A stretch of 64,000 nt of DNA from a virus, in IMG/VR virus record IMGVR_UViG_3300026521_000151, positions 1 to 64,000 of that record, one strand, 5' to 3'. This document shows, in pieces, positions 47,814-57,329 of this stretch. The position numbers and the translations under genes were made by a program. How positions within the stretch are numbered: the first letter of the stretch is position 1; each line of letters opens with the position of its first letter. The notes below the pieces were generated by a model that worked only from the letters and a program-made list of their open reading frames with translations, did no database searches and had not been told where the DNA came from.

Positions 47814-48479
47814 ATGGATAAATACCCTATACATAAATTAGAATTTACTTACAAAACTCATTTAGTTGATGAAGGTTTACCTGTAATAATTGAGTATAGA
47901 GTTCTATCTAAAGCTGAATTACTCAATTTACATTCAAAATACTACATACAAAACTCTCCAAATAATACATATAAATTTAAAATAGTTTATACTTCCCTCC
48001 TTAATGCTTACAAAGAATACACAGAACTACTTTCCGATAATGAACTAAATGATATATATAATAACATAGTAAAATACTCTACAATTAATGTAGACACACT
48101 TGAAGAACTTAAAGATAGCTTTACAATATCAAGTCACCAACCTTTACAGACAGATACATTTGATTGTGCATATTGTAAAGAAACAGGTTATTTACAGAAA
48201 ACAAGGAATTGCGGGTATTTAACTGATTGTTCAGATTGTAACAAAGACTTTACTTACGTTATTGACGGTAAACTGTATAGACAATGCCCAAAGAGTTTAG
48301 TTAATACAATGCTACTTAAAGCTGGTTATGACTGTTATTTTATGTATAATAAAGGTTTATTACCCGAACAAGGTGGTATGTTAGACCAAACAGAGTTTTT
48401 TAACGAGGTTAGTATTAGTATGTTTAATTGGTTAAAAAAATATGAAAATGACATACTAAGTAAATCTGACGACCGATAG
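47814..48479 (+). CDS. Tail-region protein with cysteine cluster, 221 aa
   Basis: Helical N-terminal half. The middle has CAYC, then C, C, CSDC and a later C (near 121-162), like a zinc-binding insertion. The end is helical (FFNEVSISMFNWLKKYENDI). Lies directly before the tape measure gene, where a second assembly chaperone is usual, but zinc clusters are not typical there. Confidence 0.6.
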   Translation: MDKYPIHKLEFTYKTHLVDEGLPVIIEYRVLSKAELLNLHSKYYIQNSPNNTYKFKIVYTSLLNAYKEYTELLSDNELNDIYNNIVKYSTINVDTLEELKDSFTISSHQPLQTDTFDCAYCKETGYLQKTRNCGYLTDCSDCNKDFTYVIDGKLYRQCPKSLVNTMLLKAGYDCYFMYNKGLLPEQGGMLDQTEFFNEVSISMFNWLKKYENDILSKSDDR

Positions 48480-48496
48480 ATAGAAAAGGAATATAA

Positions 48497-51400
48497 ATGT
48501 TTAATAATGACAACAATAAAGTAAAGATAGACTTAGGTGTTGATTTTTCTCTTTTAGGGGAGAAGTCAGCCGAAGAGGCTTTTTACAAACTACAAGGTAA
48601 GGCTAAAACACTCACAGCCGAATTACTAAAATTACAGCAAATAGCGAGTAACACTGAATCATTTAAGAAGTATGATTTAGGTATTACAGCTCTTGCAGAG
48701 GACTTAGGAAAATTAGCAATAGATAGTAAGAATGTTGATTTAACAAGTGTAGCTAAAGAGGTAGCTTATTTAGAGAGCGTAACTAAATCACTTACTAAAC
48801 AATTAACTACAATGAGTACAGCTGTTGAATCAGATGTGACTAAATCTATTGACGTACTTTCAAACAAATTTACACTACTTAACAAACAACTTATAACTTT
48901 TAAATCTCAAAATAATAACTTACTCCCTGATAATATGAAACAATCATTAACTACGAGGGAAACACAATTAAATAAATTTATTAGTACTATTCATAATTAT
49001 AAAAAAGAGTTAATAAACTTACAAAAAGTGTATGATAATAGTTTAAATAATGGTGATAGTAATGGAGCAAAACAGACGCTACAATCTATTGAGTCTATTA
49101 AATCTAAGATAAAAGAATTAAATAAAGACTACACTATTTATAATAGTAGAGTTAGAGATAGTATTAAACAAGCTAAAGATAGTATAGTTGTAGATAAAGA
49201 TAAATTAAATTATCTAACTAGATATAAAAAAGGGTTAATAGAGCTTGAAAGACAATATAAAGTTTTAGAATCATTTAAAGGTTATAAAGATGTTGTTGTT
49301 GATGATAGTATGTTACTTAACTCAAAGAAACATATAACAGACTTAAACGCTTTAATCAAAGACACAGATAATTTAAGTATGGATGACTTACTTAGTGGTT
49401 ATAATAAATTAGACCACGCTATTAAGTCTATTAAACAGAATGTTAAAGATTTAGCTCCTGCACTTACAAAACAAGATTCACTTAAAATTATAAATGATTA
49501 TGAAAAGAAATTAGCTAATTTACAGAAAACTATTAATAACAGAAGTCATTTAGCTCCTGACGAATCTATAAAAAAATCAAGAGAATATGTTGTATCATTA
49601 GAAAAAGAGATAAATAGATTAAAGAAAGCTTATCAATCTGAAACAACTGCATTTCTTAAATCAGGGCATACACATAACTCTACATTAATTGAAGCTAAGA
49701 AAAATGTTAATAGTTTAAATAAAGATATAGCTGTACTAACAGAGGGTTTAAATAAACAAAGCCACACTAAATTTTTTGGTGAGATAGCTAAAAGGGCTAC
49801 TGTGTATATGGGGCTATTCCAAACTATTAGCTTTATTCAAAATACATTAGCTAATGGTGTAAGGTTTATAGCTGAGTACGATGGGGCATTACATAAACTA
49901 CAAGCAGTAATGGGTGTATCAAACCAAGAAGCTAAAAGTTTAGAACAAACATTTATGCAGTTAGGGCAAACATTTGGTGGGAGTTTAGAATCTATTAACA
50001 AAGTAGCGTTAGATTTAGGAAGAGCAGGTATTGCTTCGAAAGATTTAGCTGATGCTACTAAGGTAACTATACAAATGGCACTACTTACAGGTGATACATA
50101 TGAAGTATCAACACAAGCTATTGTAGGTTACTATACAACATTCGGTAAAATGGTAGCAGAGCAGTATAATGGTGCAAATGCTATGGAAGTTATAGGTAAT
50201 AAGTTAGCTAAAATAGCCAATGATTCAAGACTTACAACACAAGACATAGCAACATCAGGGAACTACTTACTACAAATGACTAAAAATGTTGGAGCAAGTA
50301 TTGATATGGTTGGTGCTTTACAAGTAGCTTTATCAAATGCAGGTGTTAACGCCTCTACAATAGGTACGAGTGTATCAAGATTTTTTACTATTTTAAAATC
50401 AGGTAGTAAGGACACAAAAGATTTATTCTTCCAATTAGGTATAAACACTAAAAACTTTGTAGCTGATTTAAAGAAAGGTGGTAAAGTAGGTAAAGACGCT
50501 TTCAACCAATTTTTAATTAAATTAAAACAAGTAGATAAAGTTAAATTTGATAACCTTACAAGTAACTTGCAAATACTTGACCAAAAAGCACTACTCGGTG
50601 TATATAACAATGTTGATGCTATTATTGAAGAGTTTAAAACATTAGGTGAAACATCTGCTGGTGAATTAGATTCAGCAAGTATTATAGCTAATTCTTACGT
50701 TAATATATGGGAAAGATTTAAAAATTTATTAGGTGAAATAGCGACTAAGATTAAACCTGTTACAGATATAGCTGTTAAAGGTTTACAGAGTGCTGGTTGG
50801 GTTGCAAGTTTAGCTATGAATCCTAATCAAACATTAGATAAATATAACATAGCTCAAAAAGCTACTGACATCACGACAAAAGAACAAGAGCTAAAAAGAT
50901 TAGAAGCTTTACAGAAAGTTACAGGTAATTATACGGATGAGATTAGAAACCTTAAGCTTGAATTGATTAGTTTAAAACAACAACTTAAATTTCTAAATAA
51001 TAGTTTTAGTACTAAGACCGTTATAGCAGACACAAATAAAGAATTTAGTGCTTATAGTAAATATGATAGTGTCACAAAAGGTGTTGAAACTACTCAAGAT
51101 ATAACAAATATGAGTAGGAGGTTCTTAGCTAACAATAAAGCTGATGAATTAGCTAAATACTTAGACATATTACATACTAAAAATGAAAAAGTGTATGATA
51201 AAGTGATGAATGCTTTATTGTCTAAAGCTAAAACTGATGAAACTTTTGGGTCTATGTTTAAAAGTGCTTTAGGTGTTTCTAATGATTTTTTAAATTATAG
51301 TATGAAGTTTCAAGAACTCTTAGGTAAATATGCTATGAGTAATAAAGCTAATGCTAATAATTTACAAACATTAGCTCCTAATATGAACTTAGACGTAAGT

Positions 51401-54400
51401 AAAAAAGGTACATTTGTTGGTTATAATGATATTACTTACACTGACGATAAAGCTACTAAAAGTAACAACACAGAGCTAATGAATAGTTTAGACCTTTACA
51501 CTGCGATAGGTAAAGCCTCTACTAATTATTTAAAAGATGTTAAAGCTTATAGAAAAGAATTAGCAAGTATTTTAAAGTTATCTGCTGATGTTGAAAAACA
51601 TGATTTAGCTCTAACTAAAAAGAACTTTAATAAACAAGCACCTAATGGGCTTAAAAACTTTATACAAGATGCTAAAAGTTACACAGAGGTTGTAACAAAA
51701 CTTTCAGGTAAATTAGTGGAACTACAAAAAGAGAAAGCACAAGCAACTAACAAAACTGATAAAGACAATATTGATAAAAAAATAAACTCTGTCAAAGCAA
51801 CTCTTAACATAGCTAAAGAAAGAGTTAATATAGACGGTACACAAATACAAATTAGAAAGAAATTAAACGTAGCTACTATTGATTACTATAAACAATATAA
51901 AGAAAAACTTGATAGTACTTATGTAGCGTTAACTAAATATAAACAAGTTAGTGCAGATATAGCTAATATAGAAAAACTCAGAGTTCAAGGTAAAATTACC
52001 TCTAAACAAGCTAATGAGTTAACACAATTAGCTGAAAGAGATAGGTTAGAAAAAGACTATCTTAAACTATTACAAGGTAAAGGCAACTTGTCTTCAGGTG
52101 ATTTATTAAGTAAATTAGATAGTTTAAACAATGGTTATTCTGCTATCAACACAAAAGGTAAATACACTGATAGAGTAAATCAAACATCGGACGCAAGTAC
52201 TACTGTTTATAACAAAGCTATCGGTAACTTTATGTCTAATGATTTGAGTTCTATTATTGAAGCAAGAAATAAAGAGATAGAACAAATCAAATTCAAAACT
52301 TTATTAGGTGAGAAATTAACTAAAAAAGAAAAAGAAAAATTAGATATTTTAGAAAAAGAAAACAAAGCAGACAAAGAGAAACTCTTAGAGAACAACTTAC
52401 TTAAAGCAAGTGTAATGGCAACAGCTGATGTATTTACTAAATTAGGTACAGGTCAGTATAAAAATATAAAGTCATTCCTTAAAGATTTAGGTAATCAAAT
52501 AACTCAAAGTATCACGAGTTCTTTAATGCAAAGCTTTACAAGTTCTGTTATAGATAGTTTAACACAAAGTACCACTAAAGCCGCGGTAAATAGTGCTACA
52601 CAAAGTGCTGAGAGTGGTGCTACAACCTCTATAATGGGTACTGGTCAAAGTAGAGTAGGTAGAGCTATGGTTGCTTATGGTGCAGGTAACATAGCAGGTA
52701 GTATAGGTGATACTATTACAGGTACAAAAACAAAAGCGGGGCAATATGCTGGTTTAGGTGCAGGTACTGCAATGTTATTTGGTGCTACACCTCAAACTGC
52801 CGCCGCGATAGGTGTAGCAGGTTTAATATATGGAGGTATGAAAGGCTCTAAGGCTTTAAAAGATAGTGGTGTTAGTTTTAGTAGTGGTAGTTCAAATGCT
52901 ACAAGTGGTTTAGACACATTTAAAGACTATAAAAGGTCATCTTGGTTTGGTGATAAAGCTTGGACTGAATATGAAACAGCTTCGTACGGTATTGTAAAAC
53001 AAACACAAGATTTATTCAAAACTTATGGTTATTTAAAAGATAAATTAGGTGCTGGTTCAGATATTTATATACAAGCAGGGGATTATAATAATGGTGAGTT
53101 AGCTAAAGAATTCACTAAACAATTATTAAAACCTTTTACAAATAACTACGATAAAGTAGCAGATGAATGGGCTGATTATGCTGATAAAACAGACACAGAC
53201 TTAAATCAATTAATAACAGAAAGTATGAGTAATTACTTTGCTGAGTTAGACAAAGTGAAACAAGCATACTACAAATCAATAAATGATAGTGTAGCAGGGG
53301 CTAAATTAGCTTTAACAAATGCTACTAAGGACTTAGACTACTATAAAGAATACTTAAATGTTGATGATGTGACATTAAAGAATTATGAGAGTTTATATAA
53401 AGCACAAATGAAAACAAACCCTACACCTGACACTATTGAGAATTGGAATCAGTTAGGTGACGCTTTAATTGCGGCACAAGAGGCAGAGAAAACTTACTAT
53501 GACACATTAAGACAACAAACGTATGATGATAATTTGTTTGCCCAATCGTGGTCAAATTATGTTAATCAACAATTAGTAGATTATTCAAATAGTATTATTA
53601 GTGTATTTAACAGTATTTTAAATAGTTTAAATGACTTAAGAAATAGTTGGCAAGATGACACAGCTACTAACTATACTGACAGTGTTAAGACTTATTTAGA
53701 ATCAAAAGATACTTTATTAGGTATGTATGATGATAAAGGTAATTTGAAAGATACCTATAAAGCCGAGGATGTACAAAAAGTATATAATGACTTTATATCT
53801 GCTTCAAACGCTTTGAAGAGTTCATCAGATGATTTAATAAACTTTGATACACAAGACTTAACACAACAAATAGCATTGTCTGATATTGACCAAATATCTA
53901 ACCTAACTACAAACTTAGATACAGTAATGAAAGTTAATGTAGTAGGTAATGACGCTAATTTAGCTGTTAGTGACGACTTGAGTCCTATCCAACAGTCATT
54001 AATGACGTTAGAAGAGTATAAATACTTAACTCCTGATGATATAACAGACGTTGATAAAACATTAAAAGATGTAGTAGACGGTGTTGCTGGAGTTGCTGAT
54101 AATGTTGATTCAGACAAAGATAGTACAGCTGATTTCTTAACTAAGGTTGAGGATGCTATTAATATATTGAAAGAGGCTAACATAGTTGAGGCAGGGACAA
54201 CACAAGACACAATAAACTTATTAAAAGATAGTGAGGTAATTAATGCGTCTGATATAACGTTAGCGACTGATAATTCTACAGAGGATATTAAGAATGCTTT
54301 AAGTATTTTACAAGATACGGAAACAAGTAATCTAACTGACATTCAAAATGCTACTGAATTAATTAGTGGTAATGGCGAGTATGACTTAGACACTGTAAGA

Positions 54401-56089
54401 GCTTCAATTAAGAGCTTAGAGGATAATGAGGATATTAATTCTGATGATATAAACACAGCAGTAAATAACTTAACTGACGCAACTAACATTAATTTAGACG
54501 ACGTACAAAATGCTATCACTATTCTTAATAATGACCAAAATGATTTATTAGACAGTGGTGGTATTAGTGTAGCTGACGCCTTAGCATATTTGACTGATGA
54601 TAATGGTGTGAACTTAGAAGATGTGAAAGTAGCCTCATCAACATTAACAAGTGTAAATGGTTTAGATGATAACTTACCAATATCTATTGCTAAAGATGAT
54701 ATAGGGTTATCGTTAGATAGCACGTTAGGTGATGTATCTACTTACACACAAGCAACAGCAGAGGCATTAGGTGCTAATAAAGATATTACTTGGGATAATG
54801 TTACATTTGATAGTAATCTTTACACAGATGAACAGAAGAAAAATATCATTGACACCTTAGGTATTACTAATCAAGATGATTTAACAAGTACTTTACAAGA
54901 TTTAAGTAACATTAAATATAGTGGTGGTGATTATCTTAGTCAGTTATCCGTGAATGATGCTAACAACTTAATATCTGAAATAAACAAACTAAATCTTGAC
55001 CCTACATCAATTTCAGGGTTAGATTCATTATCTATGGCTAATTTAGATATGTCAGGTGTGGATGTTAGTAGTTTAGGTTATACAAGTTTAAGTGCAAATA
55101 ATGTAGAAAGTTCAGTATATTCAGGGAATCCTGAGATTAAGGATTTAACAGATGGTGGTCTAATCTCATTATCTAAAACTAACAATGTCTTAGATACATT
55201 CAACAACTTAGACTCAGCTATAAATTATGATTTGTATGATACCTTAGGTAATTATATGACAGATGAAGATTATAGTAAATTGAGTGATTATTATAACGAT
55301 AAGTCTTCATATATAAATGATAATGTAATTCAAGAATCTATAGATTTTTTACATTTATTAGACGCCCCTTTGGTTGATACACATAATTCTTGGAAAACTG
55401 CGTCTAATTTATTAGCACTATCTAATTTAGACACCGACGGTGATTACTCTGCTTGGTTAGACGCATTAAAGTTATTACCTGAAGATACAAAAATAAGTTA
55501 TACTAATGGTTATAATCAAGACGACAGTATGACAGTAAAAGATATTTTAAATAAATATCCTGACGCACTTAGTTGGGCTGACCAACAAATACATAATAGA
55601 TACTCTCCACAATTTGCAGATAATGCCCAAGAGTTTTTGAATAAATACTTGCAGGGGTTTTTAGGAGATACAACTCGTTATTTTTATAACAAGTATGCTT
55701 CACAGGGTTATGCTAATGGAGGTTACACAGGTATAGGTCAAGGGTACGCAGATGAAACGGGTGAAACCGTAGCAGGGATTGTGCACGCAGGTGAATGGGT
55801 TGCCCCAAAATGGATGGTACAACAAGTACCAGAGTTATTTGCAAGTTTAGAGGGTGCAAGAAAGAATAAAAGTATAAACAATAATACCTATGCTAACGGA
55901 GGTTTTACTGATTTACTATTAGATAAATCAACACCAATACAACCTATTGTTTATAACAGCACTACTGATTTAACAGAAACAAATAATATAATGAAAGAAC
56001 AATTATATTACCAAATAAAAATGTATAAAATTTTAGATAGAATTGATAGAAATGGTGTTGGGACTTACACAGTTTCAGCTCCTGCTTAA
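48497..56089 (+). CDS. Tail tape measure protein, 2530 aa
   Basis: Very long. Coiled-coil-rich N-terminus (1-400), a TP901-type tape measure core (about 440-620, with AEYDGALHKLQAVMG), hydrophobic Ala/Gly-rich stretches near 1380-1450, degenerate 18-residue repeats near 1880-2060, and the typical end GGYTGIGQGYADETGE...AGIVHAGEWVAP near 2409. At about 0.15 nm per residue the tail would be near 380 nm long. Ribosome binding site AAAAGGAAT. Confidence 0.93.
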   Translation: MFNNDNNKVKIDLGVDFSLLGEKSAEEAFYKLQGKAKTLTAELLKLQQIASNTESFKKYDLGITALAEDLGKLAIDSKNVDLTSVAKEVAYLESVTKSLTKQLTTMSTAVESDVTKSIDVLSNKFTLLNKQLITFKSQNNNLLPDNMKQSLTTRETQLNKFISTIHNYKKELINLQKVYDNSLNNGDSNGAKQTLQSIESIKSKIKELNKDYTIYNSRVRDSIKQAKDSIVVDKDKLNYLTRYKKGLIELERQYKVLESFKGYKDVVVDDSMLLNSKKHITDLNALIKDTDNLSMDDLLSGYNKLDHAIKSIKQNVKDLAPALTKQDSLKIINDYEKKLANLQKTINNRSHLAPDESIKKSREYVVSLEKEINRLKKAYQSETTAFLKSGHTHNSTLIEAKKNVNSLNKDIAVLTEGLNKQSHTKFFGEIAKRATVYMGLFQTISFIQNTLANGVRFIAEYDGALHKLQAVMGVSNQEAKSLEQTFMQLGQTFGGSLESINKVALDLGRAGIASKDLADATKVTIQMALLTGDTYEVSTQAIVGYYTTFGKMVAEQYNGANAMEVIGNKLAKIANDSRLTTQDIATSGNYLLQMTKNVGASIDMVGALQVALSNAGVNASTIGTSVSRFFTILKSGSKDTKDLFFQLGINTKNFVADLKKGGKVGKDAFNQFLIKLKQVDKVKFDNLTSNLQILDQKALLGVYNNVDAIIEEFKTLGETSAGELDSASIIANSYVNIWERFKNLLGEIATKIKPVTDIAVKGLQSAGWVASLAMNPNQTLDKYNIAQKATDITTKEQELKRLEALQKVTGNYTDEIRNLKLELISLKQQLKFLNNSFSTKTVIADTNKEFSAYSKYDSVTKGVETTQDITNMSRRFLANNKADELAKYLDILHTKNEKVYDKVMNALLSKAKTDETFGSMFKSALGVSNDFLNYSMKFQELLGKYAMSNKANANNLQTLAPNMNLDVSKKGTFVGYNDITYTDDKATKSNNTELMNSLDLYTAIGKASTNYLKDVKAYRKELASILKLSADVEKHDLALTKKNFNKQAPNGLKNFIQDAKSYTEVVTKLSGKLVELQKEKAQATNKTDKDNIDKKINSVKATLNIAKERVNIDGTQIQIRKKLNVATIDYYKQYKEKLDSTYVALTKYKQVSADIANIEKLRVQGKITSKQANELTQLAERDRLEKDYLKLLQGKGNLSSGDLLSKLDSLNNGYSAINTKGKYTDRVNQTSDASTTVYNKAIGNFMSNDLSSIIEARNKEIEQIKFKTLLGEKLTKKEKEKLDILEKENKADKEKLLENNLLKASVMATADVFTKLGTGQYKNIKSFLKDLGNQITQSITSSLMQSFTSSVIDSLTQSTTKAAVNSATQSAESGATTSIMGTGQSRVGRAMVAYGAGNIAGSIGDTITGTKTKAGQYAGLGAGTAMLFGATPQTAAAIGVAGLIYGGMKGSKALKDSGVSFSSGSSNATSGLDTFKDYKRSSWFGDKAWTEYETASYGIVKQTQDLFKTYGYLKDKLGAGSDIYIQAGDYNNGELAKEFTKQLLKPFTNNYDKVADEWADYADKTDTDLNQLITESMSNYFAELDKVKQAYYKSINDSVAGAKLALTNATKDLDYYKEYLNVDDVTLKNYESLYKAQMKTNPTPDTIENWNQLGDALIAAQEAEKTYYDTLRQQTYDDNLFAQSWSNYVNQQLVDYSNSIISVFNSILNSLNDLRNSWQDDTATNYTDSVKTYLESKDTLLGMYDDKGNLKDTYKAEDVQKVYNDFISASNALKSSSDDLINFDTQDLTQQIALSDIDQISNLTTNLDTVMKVNVVGNDANLAVSDDLSPIQQSLMTLEEYKYLTPDDITDVDKTLKDVVDGVAGVADNVDSDKDSTADFLTKVEDAINILKEANIVEAGTTQDTINLLKDSEVINASDITLATDNSTEDIKNALSILQDTETSNLTDIQNATELISGNGEYDLDTVRASIKSLEDNEDINSDDINTAVNNLTDATNINLDDVQNAITILNNDQNDLLDSGGISVADALAYLTDDNGVNLEDVKVASSTLTSVNGLDDNLPISIAKDDIGLSLDSTLGDVSTYTQATAEALGANKDITWDNVTFDSNLYTDEQKKNIIDTLGITNQDDLTSTLQDLSNIKYSGGDYLSQLSVNDANNLISEINKLNLDPTSISGLDSLSMANLDMSGVDVSSLGYTSLSANNVESSVYSGNPEIKDLTDGGLISLSKTNNVLDTFNNLDSAINYDLYDTLGNYMTDEDYSKLSDYYNDKSSYINDNVIQESIDFLHLLDAPLVDTHNSWKTASNLLALSNLDTDGDYSAWLDALKLLPEDTKISYTNGYNQDDSMTVKDILNKYPDALSWADQQIHNRYSPQFADNAQEFLNKYLQGFLGDTTRYFYNKYASQGYANGGYTGIGQGYADETGETVAGIVHAGEWVAPKWMVQQVPELFASLEGARKNKSINNNTYANGGFTDLLLDKSTPIQPIVYNSTTDLTETNNIMKEQLYYQIKMYKILDRIDRNGVGTYTVSAPA

Positions 56090-56108
56090 TAAAGGAGGAT
56101 AAAATAAA

Positions 56109-57299
56109 GTGAATATATTATTAGAAAAAGGTAGGAGTGAGTTTTCTAACTCCTCTCTATTTTATGAGATAGAAATTTATGACGAAGATAATACATATGA
56201 TGACGGAGATGAAGTTATCTACTTAAAAGACGGGCACAAATACACTTCTAAAAAGGATGGAAATGATGACCCTCTTGATGATGATGATAGTTGGGATGAT
56301 AATGGGGAATGGGATAAAGTTTATATCTATGATTTTTGGGAAAATGGGAAAGAGTACAACAAATTAGATTTAGTAAGGTCTGGTTCACACGGTTACCAAT
56401 CATTAGTAAGTAATAACACAAAACCATTAGATAACACCGAGTATTGGAATGATTTAGGTGAGGATAAATACTATCACACAATATGGGATAGTAGCACATC
56501 TTATAGTACAGATGATATAGTTATCTACAAAAAAGATGATGATTTCTATTACTTATTTCAATCTATGAAAGATGATAACGATAGTGAGCCAACTACTAAT
56601 ATAGATTGGTATGAACTAACAACTCAAAATGCTTACAAAGCTTTTGATATTTATCTAAATACACACACAACAGCAAAAGATAGTTTATCAATTTGGTTAG
56701 ACTTAACTAAGTGTAATTACACTGCTTTATTATCTTTATTAGGTGAGAAAATAAGAATACGTGCATACTCTTCAAGTATGGAAAAATTAGATGATATTGA
56801 GATAGACTTAGTAACTAACATAGAAGGTTGGGAGGACTATTTTTATGGAGATTTAGATGAGTTTTTAAGTAGTGTGTTTGAGGATATAACATATTCTTAT
56901 ACAGGTTATCTTAGAGTAGATTTAACAGGTTCACAAAATCCTATATTATTAGGTAAAGCCTTAGTTGGCTATAAAAAAGAATTAGGTGCTACTTTATTAG
57001 GATTAAGAGGAAGTATAACCGACTATTCTACAAAAGAAACAGATGATTATGGAAATATATATTTGAAACAAGGAGCTTATGCTATCGAGAGTTCAGGTAG
57101 AATAATGGTAGATAATAATAACTTAGATTATCTATTTAGAAAGTTAGCAAGTTTAAGAGCTACACCTGTGTTGTGGTTGAGTGGGGCAGAAGATACATAC
57201 AAAACATTAAATACATATGGTTACTACAAAGATTTTAGTATCATATTCGATAACAATGTTACATCAACTTGTGATTTGACAATACAAGGTATTATATGA
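56109..57299 (+). CDS. Distal tail-type protein with three carbohydrate-binding-like modules
   Basis: 396 residues from GTG 56109, with AAAGGAGG nine bases upstream. Three repeats in residues 25-172 share W/Y...Y..GD.V.y...Y.s...N..P.....W, resembling CBM5/12 (chitin-binding) modules. The C-terminal half (190-396) looks like a distal tail or baseplate hub. It follows the tape measure gene, as expected. Confidence 0.6.
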   Translation: MNILLEKGRSEFSNSSLFYEIEIYDEDNTYDDGDEVIYLKDGHKYTSKKDGNDDPLDDDDSWDDNGEWDKVYIYDFWENGKEYNKLDLVRSGSHGYQSLVSNNTKPLDNTEYWNDLGEDKYYHTIWDSSTSYSTDDIVIYKKDDDFYYLFQSMKDDNDSEPTTNIDWYELTTQNAYKAFDIYLNTHTTAKDSLSIWLDLTKCNYTALLSLLGEKIRIRAYSSSMEKLDDIEIDLVTNIEGWEDYFYGDLDEFLSSVFEDITYSYTGYLRVDLTGSQNPILLGKALVGYKKELGATLLGLRGSITDYSTKETDDYGNIYLKQGAYAIESSGRIMVDNNNLDYLFRKLASLRATPVLWLSGAEDTYKTLNTYGYYKDFSIIFDNNVTSTCDLTIQGII

Positions 57300-57329
57300 T
57301 GAATATAAAAGATATAGAAGGATTAATAA

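Noticed and set aside
53755-54723. Two long frames antisense to the tape measure gene
   Set aside because: They are shadows of a strongly biased coding sequence; no ribosome binding sites and no protein motifs.
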